Notes: generated by a model not told the origin, from the letters alone. Positions 1 through 6,071 are shown, counted from the stretch's first letter. The stretch is DNA of 6,192 bases from Methanobacteriota archaeon (GCA_009779205.1 WRER01000053.1:1-6192); one strand, 5' to 3'. Translations and numbers: made by a program.

Positions 1-93
1 CCAATGGTCATCTTTTGTGATAGTAAACAGAAGAGCTATACCAAATATTGCGATTAAAGGAATAATGAGACGTATGAGGTGTTTTTTGTCCAT
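1..93 (-). CDS. N-terminal fragment of a membrane-anchored or exported protein (partial)
   Basis: Thirty-one codons are open from an ATG at 93 to the left edge of the window, so only the N-terminus is visible. It begins MDKKHLIRL, a short basic segment, followed by about 17 hydrophobic residues (IIPLIAIFGIALLFTIT) and then the polar TKDDHW. That is the layout of a signal anchor or uncleaved signal peptide with the rest of the protein outside the membrane. An AGGA ribosome binding site (103-106) lies 9 bases before the start. The gene follows the DUF4013 gene in the same direction after a gap of 40 bases, so it is probably in the same transcription unit. Family and function cannot be told from 31 residues. 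Confidence 0.6.
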   Translation of the reverse strand, partial: MDKKHLIRLIIPLIAIFGIALLFTITKDDHW

Positions 94-133
94 ATCAATC
101 AATCCTTTTTACCAGTTCCCTGCAACGTCTGCT

Positions 134-796
134 TTATGCGCATGAATATAGATTCTCGAAAAACTTTCCGCCCCATAATATCAAAAATGGAAAAATTAGG
201 GCTAAGAGAATAAAACTAAGCAACTCTTCTGGTAACCCTCCAATATATGGAATGAAAAGTACTATAGCGTAAAGTAGTATAACGAAGACGCAAAATGCAA
301 TAATAAACACAATACATGATAAAATATAATACAACCACCCTATTTTTTCTAGCGTTTCGAGAATTTCTCCGAAATTGAAAGCTTCACTAAGAGAACCTGT
401 TTTTGCAAATCTAATTCCTCCAACCATAGATAGCATGAAACCAAGTACCCCACCCAGCACTACAAAGATGTCTCCCAACGTTTTTATCATCTCATTGGAT
501 AAAACAAATCCTGGCATAAATATCAAGAAAAATGGAATTAACAGTCCTAAAACTAAATATGCAACCACTACGATGAACAGCTTAATACCATTAATAAACA
601 TTTGTTCGTATACTTCAAGCTCAGGAGCGGTGTCCCCTCCTTTGAAAATCTTTACCAGATACCCATATTGGATAAAGCCTACAATTGGTATACAGCTGAT
701 TACCATAAGTATAAACCATCGACTCCAATGACCAACAAGACCATTTTTGGCAAATTCAAATGAATCACTCAAATTTTCACCAATACTTAGCGTCAT
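134..796 (-). CDS. DUF4013 family polytopic membrane protein
   Basis: A 220-residue integral membrane protein with the features of DUF4013 (PF13197), a family of unknown function common in methanogens and haloarchaea. The family pattern is visible as ENLSDSFEFAKNGLVGHWSRW (about 7-27, split here by the first membrane segment), GY at 45-46, a Gly/Pro-Glu loop (53-59), FINGIKLF (67-74) and a second conserved stretch, TGSLSEAFNFGEI (133-145) followed by KIGW. Five hydrophobic segments can be read at about 25-42, 70-95, 107-125, 152-183 and 190-208. Length is normal for the family, so the gene looks intact. The ATG is preceded 7 bases upstream by GAGGAAG (804-810). That site lies in the 15-base gap after the stop of the secreted-protein gene, so the two are almost certainly co-transcribed. 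No catalytic residues are apparent. A role in the envelope is inference only. Confidence 0.88.
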   Translation of the reverse strand: MTLSIGENLSDSFEFAKNGLVGHWSRWFILMVISCIPIVGFIQYGYLVKIFKGGDTAPELEVYEQMFINGIKLFIVVVAYLVLGLLIPFFLIFMPGFVLSNEMIKTLGDIFVVLGGVLGFMLSMVGGIRFAKTGSLSEAFNFGEILETLEKIGWLYYILSCIVFIIAFCVFVILLYAIVLFIPYIGGLPEELLSFILLALIFPFLILWGGKFFENLYSCA

Positions 797-811
797 GTTA
801 ACACTTCCTCG

Positions 812-1183
812 TTATGCCAATGGATAATATGTGTATCCTCTATATGGAGTCCACTTTCCAAACCAACCCCTTTCATTTATGGTTGCAAACCCTGTTATCT
901 CAATGACATTGGAATCCAAGCTACTCTTAAGTTCGGTGGCAGCGATCTCAAAAAGTGCTTCAAACACTTTTTGGGATAAAAACATGCTGCTATCTGTAAA
1001 GATAACAATTATTTTAGCATCTCCAGACGAAACGTCCATCGAAACAATGCCTACGAAAGTGTCAGTATAACTGATAATGGTAGGATCAACTATGAGAGCT
1101 TCTTCCGCTGCCACACTAGATATGCAGCAAAGAAGTATTACAACTACGATACAAAATAACGGTTTAATAACTAGTAGCTTCAT
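812..1183 (-). CDS. Small secreted protein of unknown family
   Basis: A 123-residue protein with a clear signal peptide: MKLLVIK, then a hydrophobic core (about 8-22), then a likely cleavage after SVAA (residue 26), leaving a mature domain of about 97 residues. The mature part alternates predicted beta strands (IVDPTIISY, FVGIVSMDV, DAKIIVIFT) with one helix (about 69-90, FLSQKVFEALFEIAATELKSS), then another strand (VIEITGFATI) and a Trp/Tyr-rich tail (GWFGKWTPYRGYTYYPLA). I do not recognise the family. AGGAGA (1189-1194) sits 5 bases before the ATG. That site overlaps the last codons of the preceding 40-residue gene, whose stop lies one base before this start, so translation is probably coupled. 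The three Cys residues (11, 19, 20) all lie in the signal peptide, and no good lipobox is visible. It probably acts outside the cell membrane next to the DUF4013 protein encoded downstream. Confidence 0.72.
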   Translation of the reverse strand: MKLLVIKPLFCIVVVILLCCISSVAAEEALIVDPTIISYTDTFVGIVSMDVSSGDAKIIVIFTDSSMFLSQKVFEALFEIAATELKSSLDSNVIEITGFATINERGWFGKWTPYRGYTYYPLA

Positions 1184-1184
1184 T

Positions 1185-1307
1185 TTAATCTCCTATTAAA
1201 GGTCGAATAATAACTTTAAACACCACAATTACAAGCCCTAATAACCCGAGCTTGTCCCACGTACTTGATTCACCATACCATTCCATAACACGAATCATCC
1301 ATTTCAT
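1185..1307 (-). CDS. 40-residue single-span small membrane protein
   Basis: A short open frame with strong translation signals. GGAGA (1313-1317) lies 5 bases upstream of the ATG, and the TAA stop is one base before the start of the secreted-protein gene. The product begins MKWMIRVMEWYGESSTWDK, an amphipathic Trp-rich segment. One transmembrane helix follows (LGLLGLVIVVF, about 21-31, extending to about 38 through KVIIRPLI), and the protein ends in GD. I do not recognise a family. Tight packing with the genes on either side and the ribosome binding site argue that it is expressed. Its first 38 bases overlap the out-of-frame tail of the DUF3006-like remnant, as expected for genes coupled in one operon. 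It may be a partner of the secreted and DUF4013 proteins encoded after it, but that is inference. Confidence 0.6.
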   Translation of the reverse strand: MKWMIRVMEWYGESSTWDKLGLLGLVIVVFKVIIRPLIGD

Positions 1308-1460
1308 TAAAGTCTCCAAACGTCTTTTCGTCTACGATTTTCTTTTCTACGTCTTTTTTACTCTCTTCATCTTTTGTGATAGTAGTACGTGATTTCCTTC
1401 CTGAGCCTCTGGAATATACTCAATGGGTATATCAAACGTCTTGCCGTCTTCAAATTCCAT
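1270..1460 (-). pseudogene. DUF3006-like remnant, N-terminally truncated and frameshifted
   Basis: The ATG at 1460 opens a 37-codon frame (1347-1460) that starts MEFEDGKTFDIPIEYIPEA and continues QEGNHV. This resembles the middle of DUF3006 proteins (PF11213), where a strand like LEFEDGKTFDIP and a Pro-Glu-x-x-x-Glu-Gly turn are usual. After HV the frame runs out of similarity and stops. The similarity resumes in another frame as ITKDEESKKDVEKKIVDEK and continues to a TGA at 1270-1272, which matches the charged C-terminal helix of the family. A single-base deletion near 1384-1388 explains this. The second frame has no start codon of its own. The expected N-terminal strand (IDRxE type) is missing and the integrase gene occupies its place. 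The start overlaps the integrase stop as TAATG. Family assignment is by motif memory, not by a search. A 37-residue functional peptide remains possible. Confidence 0.55.
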
Positions 1461-2653
1461 TATACTTCCCCCTGATTCATTTTCAGGCTCAATAAAGCCG
1501 CTTCTATTGCGCGCTTAAAGTCTGGATGCTGCTCAATTTCCTGCACTGTGAACCTAACTTGTTCCTGTGTAGGAGCAGAATTGTGTAAGGGATGACCACA
1601 CAAGCAATAAATAGCGGTTGTGGGGTTGATGAGTGCACAATCAGGAGAAGGGCATTGGATTGCCTTCTGTTTTTTCGGTCTGGAAGTTTTAGTTTCAATA
1701 CCTGCAAGAAGGGATTCTTCAACGTCATCGCCTGACAGATGTGTATAGGTATTAACCATCTGACTTGACGGTGCTCCCCAAACCATCATATTGATGTGCT
1801 GTTGTGGTATTCCGTCCCGTGATAGGTCAGTAATTCTTGTATGTCTGAATGAGTGAGGAGTGATATTCTTTTCAATGCCCACCCGTTTTAAAATTCGCTT
1901 TAATCCACTTTTAATAGAGTCGTAACCGACTGCTTTGTGTGGATCTTGGTTGTTTGGAAACACAAATTTCTCAGGAGCCCAGCCAGAAGGATATTCATCT
2001 TTCCACCTCCTCAAAAGAATATGGCTCGTCATCAACGGCACTTTTCTGATCTTATCGGTCTTACTTTGGATTTTAATGAAGGCGTGAGTATCCGTAAATG
2101 TGATCTGACTCCATTTCAACGTCCGAACTTCTGTTACACGTCCTCCAGACTCGTAAAGCACTTCGTAAAAAATCCTATCTCTGATAGCTCTGCAATTGTT
2201 GAAGAAACGTTGCAGCTCGTCAGGTGTGAGAATATCATCCTCATTCTTCATCACTTGCGGAACTGTTACCTTAATTTCTTTCAATTCATCCATATCCACG
2301 GCTGTATTATACTTCTTTTTTACAAGAAACGTCATAACTTGACGAAATGCAACTAAGGTCGTTTTTTTAACTCCGATCTTGTGTGTTGATGAATCGTAAT
2401 ATGCAGACCATGCGTTGATACACTCTTGTGTATCACATGTTGCAAGGTGTGGCAAACCACACTCTTTTTGGTAGATAATACTTCTTGCAATTGTCTCCAA
2501 TCGTTTTACAGAGACGCTTTTCTTAGCAACCAAATCATCAAACAGCATATAGAGCAATTTTGCTTCATCAGACTGTAACATGCCTTTTTCTATCGTACGT
2601 TCAATTTTATCTATTGTCACTCTCCCATACTTTTTAATATTAGTATCACTCAC
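1460..2653 (-). CDS. Tyrosine recombinase / phage-type integrase with C-terminal zinc ribbon
   Basis: A site-specific recombinase of about 397 residues (numbered from the GTG at 2653). It has an N-terminal SAM-like core-binding domain (about 20-115), a catalytic domain (about 140-318) and a C-terminal zinc ribbon (about 334-356). Visible active-site residues are Arg172 in GGRVTEV, Lys201 in SKTDKIRKVPL, His267 and Arg270 in HSFRHTR, and the nucleophile Tyr303 in NTYTHLSG. The fifth position is odd: VWGAPSS stands where archaeal relatives usually have GW. The ribbon is C334-x4-C339-x10-C350-x-C352, one residue shorter in the second knuckle than usual. An in-frame TGA directly before a TTG at 2659 limits the start to that TTG or this GTG. 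GTG is chosen because GGTGAT (2660-2665) lies 6 bases upstream of it. The length suggests an intact gene. The repeat pairs just upstream are candidate substrates. Whether it moves an element, resolves replicons or inverts DNA cannot be told here. Confidence 0.93.
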   Translation of the reverse strand: MSDTNIKKYGRVTIDKIERTIEKGMLQSDEAKLLYMLFDDLVAKKSVSVKRLETIARSIIYQKECGLPHLATCDTQECINAWSAYYDSSTHKIGVKKTTLVAFRQVMTFLVKKKYNTAVDMDELKEIKVTVPQVMKNEDDILTPDELQRFFNNCRAIRDRIFYEVLYESGGRVTEVRTLKWSQITFTDTHAFIKIQSKTDKIRKVPLMTSHILLRRWKDEYPSGWAPEKFVFPNNQDPHKAVGYDSIKSGLKRILKRVGIEKNITPHSFRHTRITDLSRDGIPQQHINMMVWGAPSSQMVNTYTHLSGDDVEESLLAGIETKTSRPKKQKAIQCPSPDCALINPTTAIYCLCGHPLHNSAPTQEQVRFTVQEIEQHPDFKRAIEAALLSLKMNQGEV

Positions 2654-2659
2654 TTTCAA

Positions 2660-2665
2660 TCACCA
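2660..2665 (-). promoter_or_regulatory. Ribosome binding site deciding the integrase start
   Basis: GGTGAT on the minus strand matches the archaeal 16S anti-Shine-Dalgarno over six bases. It ends 6 bases before GTG at 2653 but directly abuts the alternative TTG at 2659, so GTG is the better start. Confidence 0.6.
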
Positions 2666-2723
2666 CAATGAGCATATTTGTAATTAATCCAATAATTTCA
2701 TATTAAGCAATTTTATGCTCACA

Positions 2724-2755
2724 CCATATATTTAAGAATATTAGTATTTATATTC
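2724..2755 (-). promoter_or_regulatory. Candidate integrase promoter (TATA-like boxes)
   Basis: Two archaeal TATA-like sequences read leftwards: CTTAAATATATGG (2724-2736) and AATATAAATAC (2745-2755). The second lies inside the first copy of the 22-bp dyad repeat. Starts about 25 bases downstream would give leaders of roughly 50-70 bases containing the GGTGAT site. A protein bound to the dyad would be expected to compete with TBP, allowing autoregulation. Assigned by pattern only in a very AT-rich stretch. Confidence 0.35.
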
Positions 2756-2756
2756 T
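2735..2756. repeat. 22-bp dyad repeat, copy 1 (candidate recombinase core site or operator)
   Basis: AGAATAT, an 8-base spacer TAGTATTT, then ATATTCT. The arms are a perfect 7-bp inverted repeat. The same element recurs in direct orientation at 2905-2926 with one base changed in the spacer. Arm and spacer lengths resemble core sites of tyrosine recombinases, and the integrase gene starts 82 bases to the left. The element also contains TATA-like sequence on both strands, so an operator over a promoter is equally possible. Confidence 0.6.
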
Positions 2757-2774
2757 ACTTTCTGGTAGGAACCA
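2757..2774 (+). repeat. 18-bp inverted repeat, left arm
   Basis: ACTTTCTGGTAGGAACCA, starting at the base after dyad copy 1. Its reverse complement lies at 2926-2943 with 17 of 18 positions matching, 15 of them contiguous. The two arms bound a 187-bp segment with outward ends like terminal inverted repeats of a miniature element. Confidence 0.75.
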
Positions 2775-2904
2775 AGTTTTAGACCAGTGGATAGTGTGAT
2801 CCTTGAAGACCTCGATATTGAAAAAACAAAAAATAGACGTTAAAAACCATCACTTGAAAATGTGAAGCGAAATCTATATACAATGAGAGTGTAAGGACAT
2901 ATGT

Positions 2905-2926
2905 AGAATATTGGTATTTATATTCT
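2905..2926. repeat. 22-bp dyad repeat, copy 2
   Basis: AGAATAT, spacer TGGTATTT, ATATTCT. It is identical to copy 1 at 21 of 22 positions and lies in the same orientation 170 bases away. Its last base is the first base of the right inverted-repeat arm. Confidence 0.6.
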
Positions 2927-2943
2927 GGTTCCTACCAGAAGGT
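2926..2943 (-). repeat. 18-bp inverted repeat, right arm
   Basis: TGGTTCCTACCAGAAGGT is the reverse complement of the left arm at 2757-2774 with one mismatch (position 2941). It directly follows dyad copy 2, so dyad and arm are paired at both places, but the arm is flipped while the dyad is not. Confidence 0.75.
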
Positions 2944-3006
2944 TCTGAAATCTTTGAGCCTCCTAATGAACTCACATCTTCGAACCATTGGTGCGCGTTT
3001 TCCCTC

Positions 3007-3042
3007 ATTTTAACTTATAATGAAAATGCCATTGTAAAAGTG
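3007..3042 (+). repeat. Diverged direct repeat, unit A
   Basis: ATTTTAACTTATAAT (3007-3021) followed six bases later by GCCATTGTAAAAGTG (3028-3042). Both blocks recur in the same order in unit B with 14/15 and 13/15 identities. Low-complexity AT content weakens the first block, but the shared order supports a real duplication. Confidence 0.4.
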
Positions 3043-3130
3043 AACTTGCATACCAATTATTTTCCAAAAATGATAGAGCAAAAGCGAAAGATCTAAGAAA
3101 TAAGAGGGAGAATCCTACCGCCTTCTCCTA

Positions 3131-3207
3131 ATTTTAGCTTATAATTAAGCGTTGTATGTCCTCCTTTTTCCTGACTTCCCATGGTATCATGAGCCCTAGT
3201 AAAAGTG
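3131..3207 (+). repeat. Diverged direct repeat, unit B
   Basis: ATTTTAGCTTATAAT (3131-3145) and GCCCTAGTAAAAGTG (3193-3207), the same two blocks as in unit A but 47 bases apart instead of 6. Unit A could be a deletion derivative of unit B, or both could be decayed copies of a small element. Confidence 0.4.
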
Positions 3208-3301
3208 CATTCCACATTTCGCATCAACTGAAAAATAGTCCTCACTTTTTGGTAAGTACTCTTATGTGATAAGGGCATGAAAATAATTAGAGGAAGTTTA
3301 A

Positions 3302-3340
3302 GAAAAATATAAGTAGCATGAAAATTTCATACATATAATT
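3302..3340 (+). promoter_or_regulatory. Candidate promoter of the chemoreceptor gene
   Basis: TATA-like sequences AAAAATATAAG (3303-3313) and CATACATATAAT (3328-3339) lie 117-154 bases before the start codon. The implied leader is about 90-120 bases and includes a run of six G and a small hairpin. No binding sites for known regulators were recognised. Confidence 0.35.
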
Positions 3341-3408
3341 ATTTTTATTGGAATTAGAACTTTATTTGTCCAGGTGGGAAAAGTGGGCTAAAAAAATAGT
3401 AGGGGGGA

Positions 3409-3450
3409 AATAGTTACGAAACTATTATTAGTGTCACGTACACGTAAGGT
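3409..3450 (+). promoter_or_regulatory. Leader hairpin, CACGTA tandem repeat and weak ribosome binding site
   Basis: A perfect 7-bp stem AATAGTT (3409-3415) and AACTATT (3420-3426) closes a 4-base loop. A tandem CACGTACACGTA follows (3435-3446), then AGGT (3447-3450), 6 bases before the chemoreceptor ATG. The AGGT match to the ribosome is short, so the nearby structure could modulate translation. That is inference. Confidence 0.35.
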
Positions 3451-3456
3451 ACTCTA

Positions 3457-5937
3457 ATGACATCTTCTTCCCAACACAAGAAATTTGCACTGAAGGTTGG
3501 CCACAAAATTCTTCTGATCTGCATGATTTTGGCATTTATACCTCCACTTATATTGGGTATATTCTCCTATTCAGCTGCTCAAACTGCTCTTGAGAACGAT
3601 GCAGAGGTCATCATGACAATTATCGTAGAGAGTGCAGTTCTTGAAGAAAAAACTGTGCATGGTTTGACTCAATCCATAGTAGGGGTAAGCCAGGAGCTTC
3701 TCATAGATGTATTTGAGAACAAAGGGACTCCATCTATTATCGACAATCAGTTAGTGCTTACTGGATCAGGTGGATATTATATTGCTAATAATAACTTTGA
3801 AATCGTTGATTATGTGAAACAGAGGTCAGGAAATGCTGTAACAATATTTCAAATCATTGGCGATGAAGCAATCCGTATCTCGACCAGCATTATTGATGAC
3901 TCAGGAAATCGTGCTATAGGAACAGCTGTTTCTCCTGCGGTATATGCTGAAATCATCAATGGAAAGGAATATCGTGGCACAGCTACTGTTGTCGGAATAG
4001 AATATATTACAATATACACGCCAATAACCGATACCTCAGGAAAGGTCATCGGCGCCCTTTTTACTGGTGTGCCTAGGGATGTCACGATGGCTGAGTTTGA
4101 ACACCACATTAAAGAAACCGTTGTTGGAAAAACTGGTTCTGTGTATGTGGTTGATTCAGAAGGCGTGATCACGATTCACAGAGATCAAGAGGGCATAAGC
4201 TTACGAAATGAACCATATTTCAATGAAATAGTTCAAAATCAGGAGGGATACATCAGTTCCTTTACATCAGCCGGAACTCCTGTACGTGTCGCTTGGAATC
4301 GTAGTGAAACAGGCGGTTATATCATTGCAATTGCTCCGAGCAGTGAGTTCACAGCGGCAAGTGATGCAATTCTCAGTGCTGTCACTGCTATCGTTGTTGC
4401 TTCGATTATTTTAGGCTCACTCGTTGCACTTCTCTTTGGACGCTCGATCTCGCGCCGTATGAGACAGCTGGTAACTATCAGTGAAGCTGTCGTAAAAGGG
4501 GATTTAAATCATCAAATCGAAAGGAAAAATGATGGTGGCGACGAAATCGATGTACTGATGGCTTCCTTCCACAATGTTGTTGAAGCTTTACAGAAAAAGG
4601 AAAAAAGTGCAAATGCTATTGCTCATGGAGATTTATCTGTTGAGATGTCCATTGAAAGTGATCGTGATACCCTCGGAGAAGCGATGCGTATGATGCACAG
4701 CATTATCTCAACGATGGCTGCTGACTTAGTGAAGATGAGTGATGAGGTCTTATCTGGAAAGTATGATTCCAGAATTCATGCTGGTGCGTATGAAGGAGAG
4801 TTCTATAACATCGTATCTGGAATAAATAATATTCTCGATCAGATACTCCTGCCTCTTCAGGTAGTTCTCGAAGAGACAGCCCGTGTTGCTGACAGCTATG
4901 CACAACGAAATTATGCAGAATCTTTTGCTTCTACAAATGAGACTGATGGCAAATTTGACACTCTGAAGTTAGCGATTGATAAAATAGGAGATACAACATC
5001 TCATACTCTGGCGGATTTCATGAACTCAATGAACTTCCTCGAAAATGAAGCAAGTAATGCATCTCATACAACGCAAACTCTGGTTAATCAAACACAACTG
5101 GTCAGTGAAAACTCGAAAAAGGTTGCTGAACGCTGTGTCGATGGACAGATGAAAGTTGAGCAGATCCGTATAGCAATCTCTGAAATGACCGAGTCCATCC
5201 AAGACGTTTCCGTACAAACGGGTTCGATATCTGATGTTGCAACAGGAGCCGCTGAGTCTTCTAAAATGGGCCAGACTCTTGCAATGAAGGCTGAGAAGAG
5301 TATGGATGGTATCCAAACTGCAACCAAGGAGCTTGATGTCGCGATACAGGCTATACATGAGAAGATGGATGCTATCAAGGGAGTTACGCAACTTATTTCG
5401 GATATCTCAGAACAAACAAATTTGCTGGCCCTTAATGCAGCTATCGAAGCAGCCCGTGCTGGTGAGGTCGGTGCTGGATTTGCAGTCGTTGCCAATGAAG
5501 TGAAAGAGCTCGCAAGTGGAACTCGAAATTCTGCCGAAGAGATTCAAAAGGTTATCGAAGATTTGCAATCTGATTCTGAACGAGCAAAAAATGTTATGGT
5601 ATCCACCCAAGAGGAAGTTGATGTAGGTATTGCTACTGTTCGAGAAGCTCTGGAACGATTTGCTGAAATTGATGAAAGCATCAAAAATATGAATCAGAGT
5701 ATATCCCTTGTCTTAAAATCCGCCACAGAACAGGCTGCAACATCTGAAGAGATTACAGCAAGCATCGAAGACATTGATGGTGACTTTGTAAAAACCGTCT
5801 CAGAAGTCGTTCAAAACACAGAAATTGTTGAAGACGTGACGAAATCGGTAGAAGAAATACACATTTTAGTTCCTCGCGTCCAAAAAACTGCATCCAAGTT
5901 GAAAGAAGATTTGATGCAATTTAAACTAAGGAAATAA
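3457..5937 (+). CDS. Methyl-accepting chemotaxis protein with Cache sensor and tandem HAMP units
   Basis: An 826-residue transmembrane chemoreceptor that would report an extracellular ligand to CheA/CheW and so control archaellum rotation. Order: basic N-terminus, TM1 (about 17-38), extracellular Cache_3-Cache_2-type sensor (about 40-300, with [19 protein letters not shown] at 140-158, [20 protein letters not shown] at 183-202 and [11 protein letters not shown] at 226-236), TM2 (about 304-328), HAMP (about 329-381), three further HAMP-like units (about 383-420, 425-462 and 470-515), then a long signalling coiled coil. The conserved hairpin is [18 protein letters not shown] (653-670) followed by [13 protein letters not shown] (674-686). 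The arms are roughly 20-22 heptads long, near the 40H-44H size classes. An Ala (673) replaces the Arg usual before GF at the tip. An in-frame TAA at 3445 makes ATG 3457 the only upstream start. The gene ends in a double TAA. The ligand is unknown. No other che gene is in view, so it is probably an orphan receptor gene. Confidence 0.96.
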   Translation: MTSSSQHKKFALKVGHKILLICMILAFIPPLILGIFSYSAAQTALENDAEVIMTIIVESAVLEEKTVHGLTQSIVGVSQELLIDVFENKGTPSIIDNQLVLTGSGGYYIANNNFEIVDYVKQRSGNAVTIFQIIGDEAIRISTSIIDDSGNRAIGTAVSPAVYAEIINGKEYRGTATVVGIEYITIYTPITDTSGKVIGALFTGVPRDVTMAEFEHHIKETVVGKTGSVYVVDSEGVITIHRDQEGISLRNEPYFNEIVQNQEGYISSFTSAGTPVRVAWNRSETGGYIIAIAPSSEFTAASDAILSAVTAIVVASIILGSLVALLFGRSISRRMRQLVTISEAVVKGDLNHQIERKNDGGDEIDVLMASFHNVVEALQKKEKSANAIAHGDLSVEMSIESDRDTLGEAMRMMHSIISTMAADLVKMSDEVLSGKYDSRIHAGAYEGEFYNIVSGINNILDQILLPLQVVLEETARVADSYAQRNYAESFASTNETDGKFDTLKLAIDKIGDTTSHTLADFMNSMNFLENEASNASHTTQTLVNQTQLVSENSKKVAERCVDGQMKVEQIRIAISEMTESIQDVSVQTGSISDVATGAAESSKMGQTLAMKAEKSMDGIQTATKELDVAIQAIHEKMDAIKGVTQLISDISEQTNLLALNAAIEAARAGEVGAGFAVVANEVKELASGTRNSAEEIQKVIEDLQSDSERAKNVMVSTQEEVDVGIATVREALERFAEIDESIKNMNQSISLVLKSATEQAATSEEITASIEDIDGDFVKTVSEVVQNTEIVEDVTKSVEEIHILVPRVQKTASKLKEDLMQFKLRK

Positions 5938-5953
5938 TAAACAAACGTATCAT

Positions 5954-5977
5954 CCTCTTCTTTTCCTTTTTTTCTCA
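5954..5977 (+). terminator. Oligo-T archaeal terminator after the chemoreceptor gene
   Basis: A pyrimidine-rich tract, CTCTTCTTTTCCTTTTTTTC, begins about 15 bases after the double stop and includes a run of seven T. There is no preceding stem, which fits the stem-independent oligo-T termination of archaeal RNA polymerase. Confidence 0.6.
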
Positions 5978-6071
5978 TTCACCTTTTACTAGATCTGTCC
6001 GAAAACAAAGAAACTTTGGATGTTTACAATGATTGTGGAACAGCACATGATTTCATCATCTGCAAGAGACT

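Larger units (their letters stand above)
2654..3456. other. Divergent intergenic region, about 800 bases, repeat-rich and gene-free
   Basis: This stretch separates the leftward integrase from the rightward chemoreceptor. No open frame here has both a ribosome binding site and protein-like composition. It holds the two 22-bp dyad repeats, the 18-bp inverted repeats that bound a 187-bp segment, a pair of diverged direct repeats (3007-3042 and 3131-3207), a weak 6-bp hairpin (GGAGAA 3107-3112 with TTCTCC 3123-3128), and the likely promoters of both flanking genes. It probably contains an old recombination or insertion scar. Confidence 0.7.

Noticed and set aside
375..731. 118-codon plus-strand open frame
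   Set aside because: It lies opposite the DUF4013 gene. The frame is low in complexity, lacks a ribosome binding site, and mirrors the codon pattern of the real gene.
1347..1460. Programmed frameshift in the DUF3006-like gene
   Set aside because: No slippery heptamer or downstream structure is visible at 1380-1390. The missing N-terminus makes decay the simpler explanation.
1937..2356. 139-codon plus-strand open frame
   Set aside because: It is antisense to the catalytic domain of the integrase, whose motifs are clear, and the product has no recognisable features.
2789..2845. Short plus-strand stretch reading VDSVILEDLDIEKTKNRR inside the inverted-repeat segment
   Set aside because: It looks mildly coding, but it is only about 18 codons from a GTG with no ribosome binding site. 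Further in-frame sequence is interrupted by stops. At most it is a relic.
2927..2960. tRNA-like T-loop motif GGTTCTGAAATC as an integration target
   Set aside because: No matching acceptor, D or anticodon stems can be folded around it, so there is no tRNA gene here.
2911..3096. 61-codon plus-strand frame across dyad copy 2 and the right inverted-repeat arm
   Set aside because: Its beginning is repeat DNA, there is no ribosome binding site, and composition is not protein-like.
3093..3278. 61-codon minus-strand frame in the intergenic region
   Set aside because: There is no Shine-Dalgarno before its ATG (CTAATTATTTTC precedes it), and it spans diverged repeat unit B. It could be a gene relic but cannot be supported.
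2660..3456. CRISPR array in the repeat-rich gap
   Set aside because: The repeats are only two copies each, in mixed orientation, with irregular spacing and no spacer-sized periodicity.
5088..5495. 135-codon antisense frame under the chemoreceptor signalling domain
   Set aside because: It is a shadow of the Ala/Glu-rich coiled-coil coding sequence with no independent signals.
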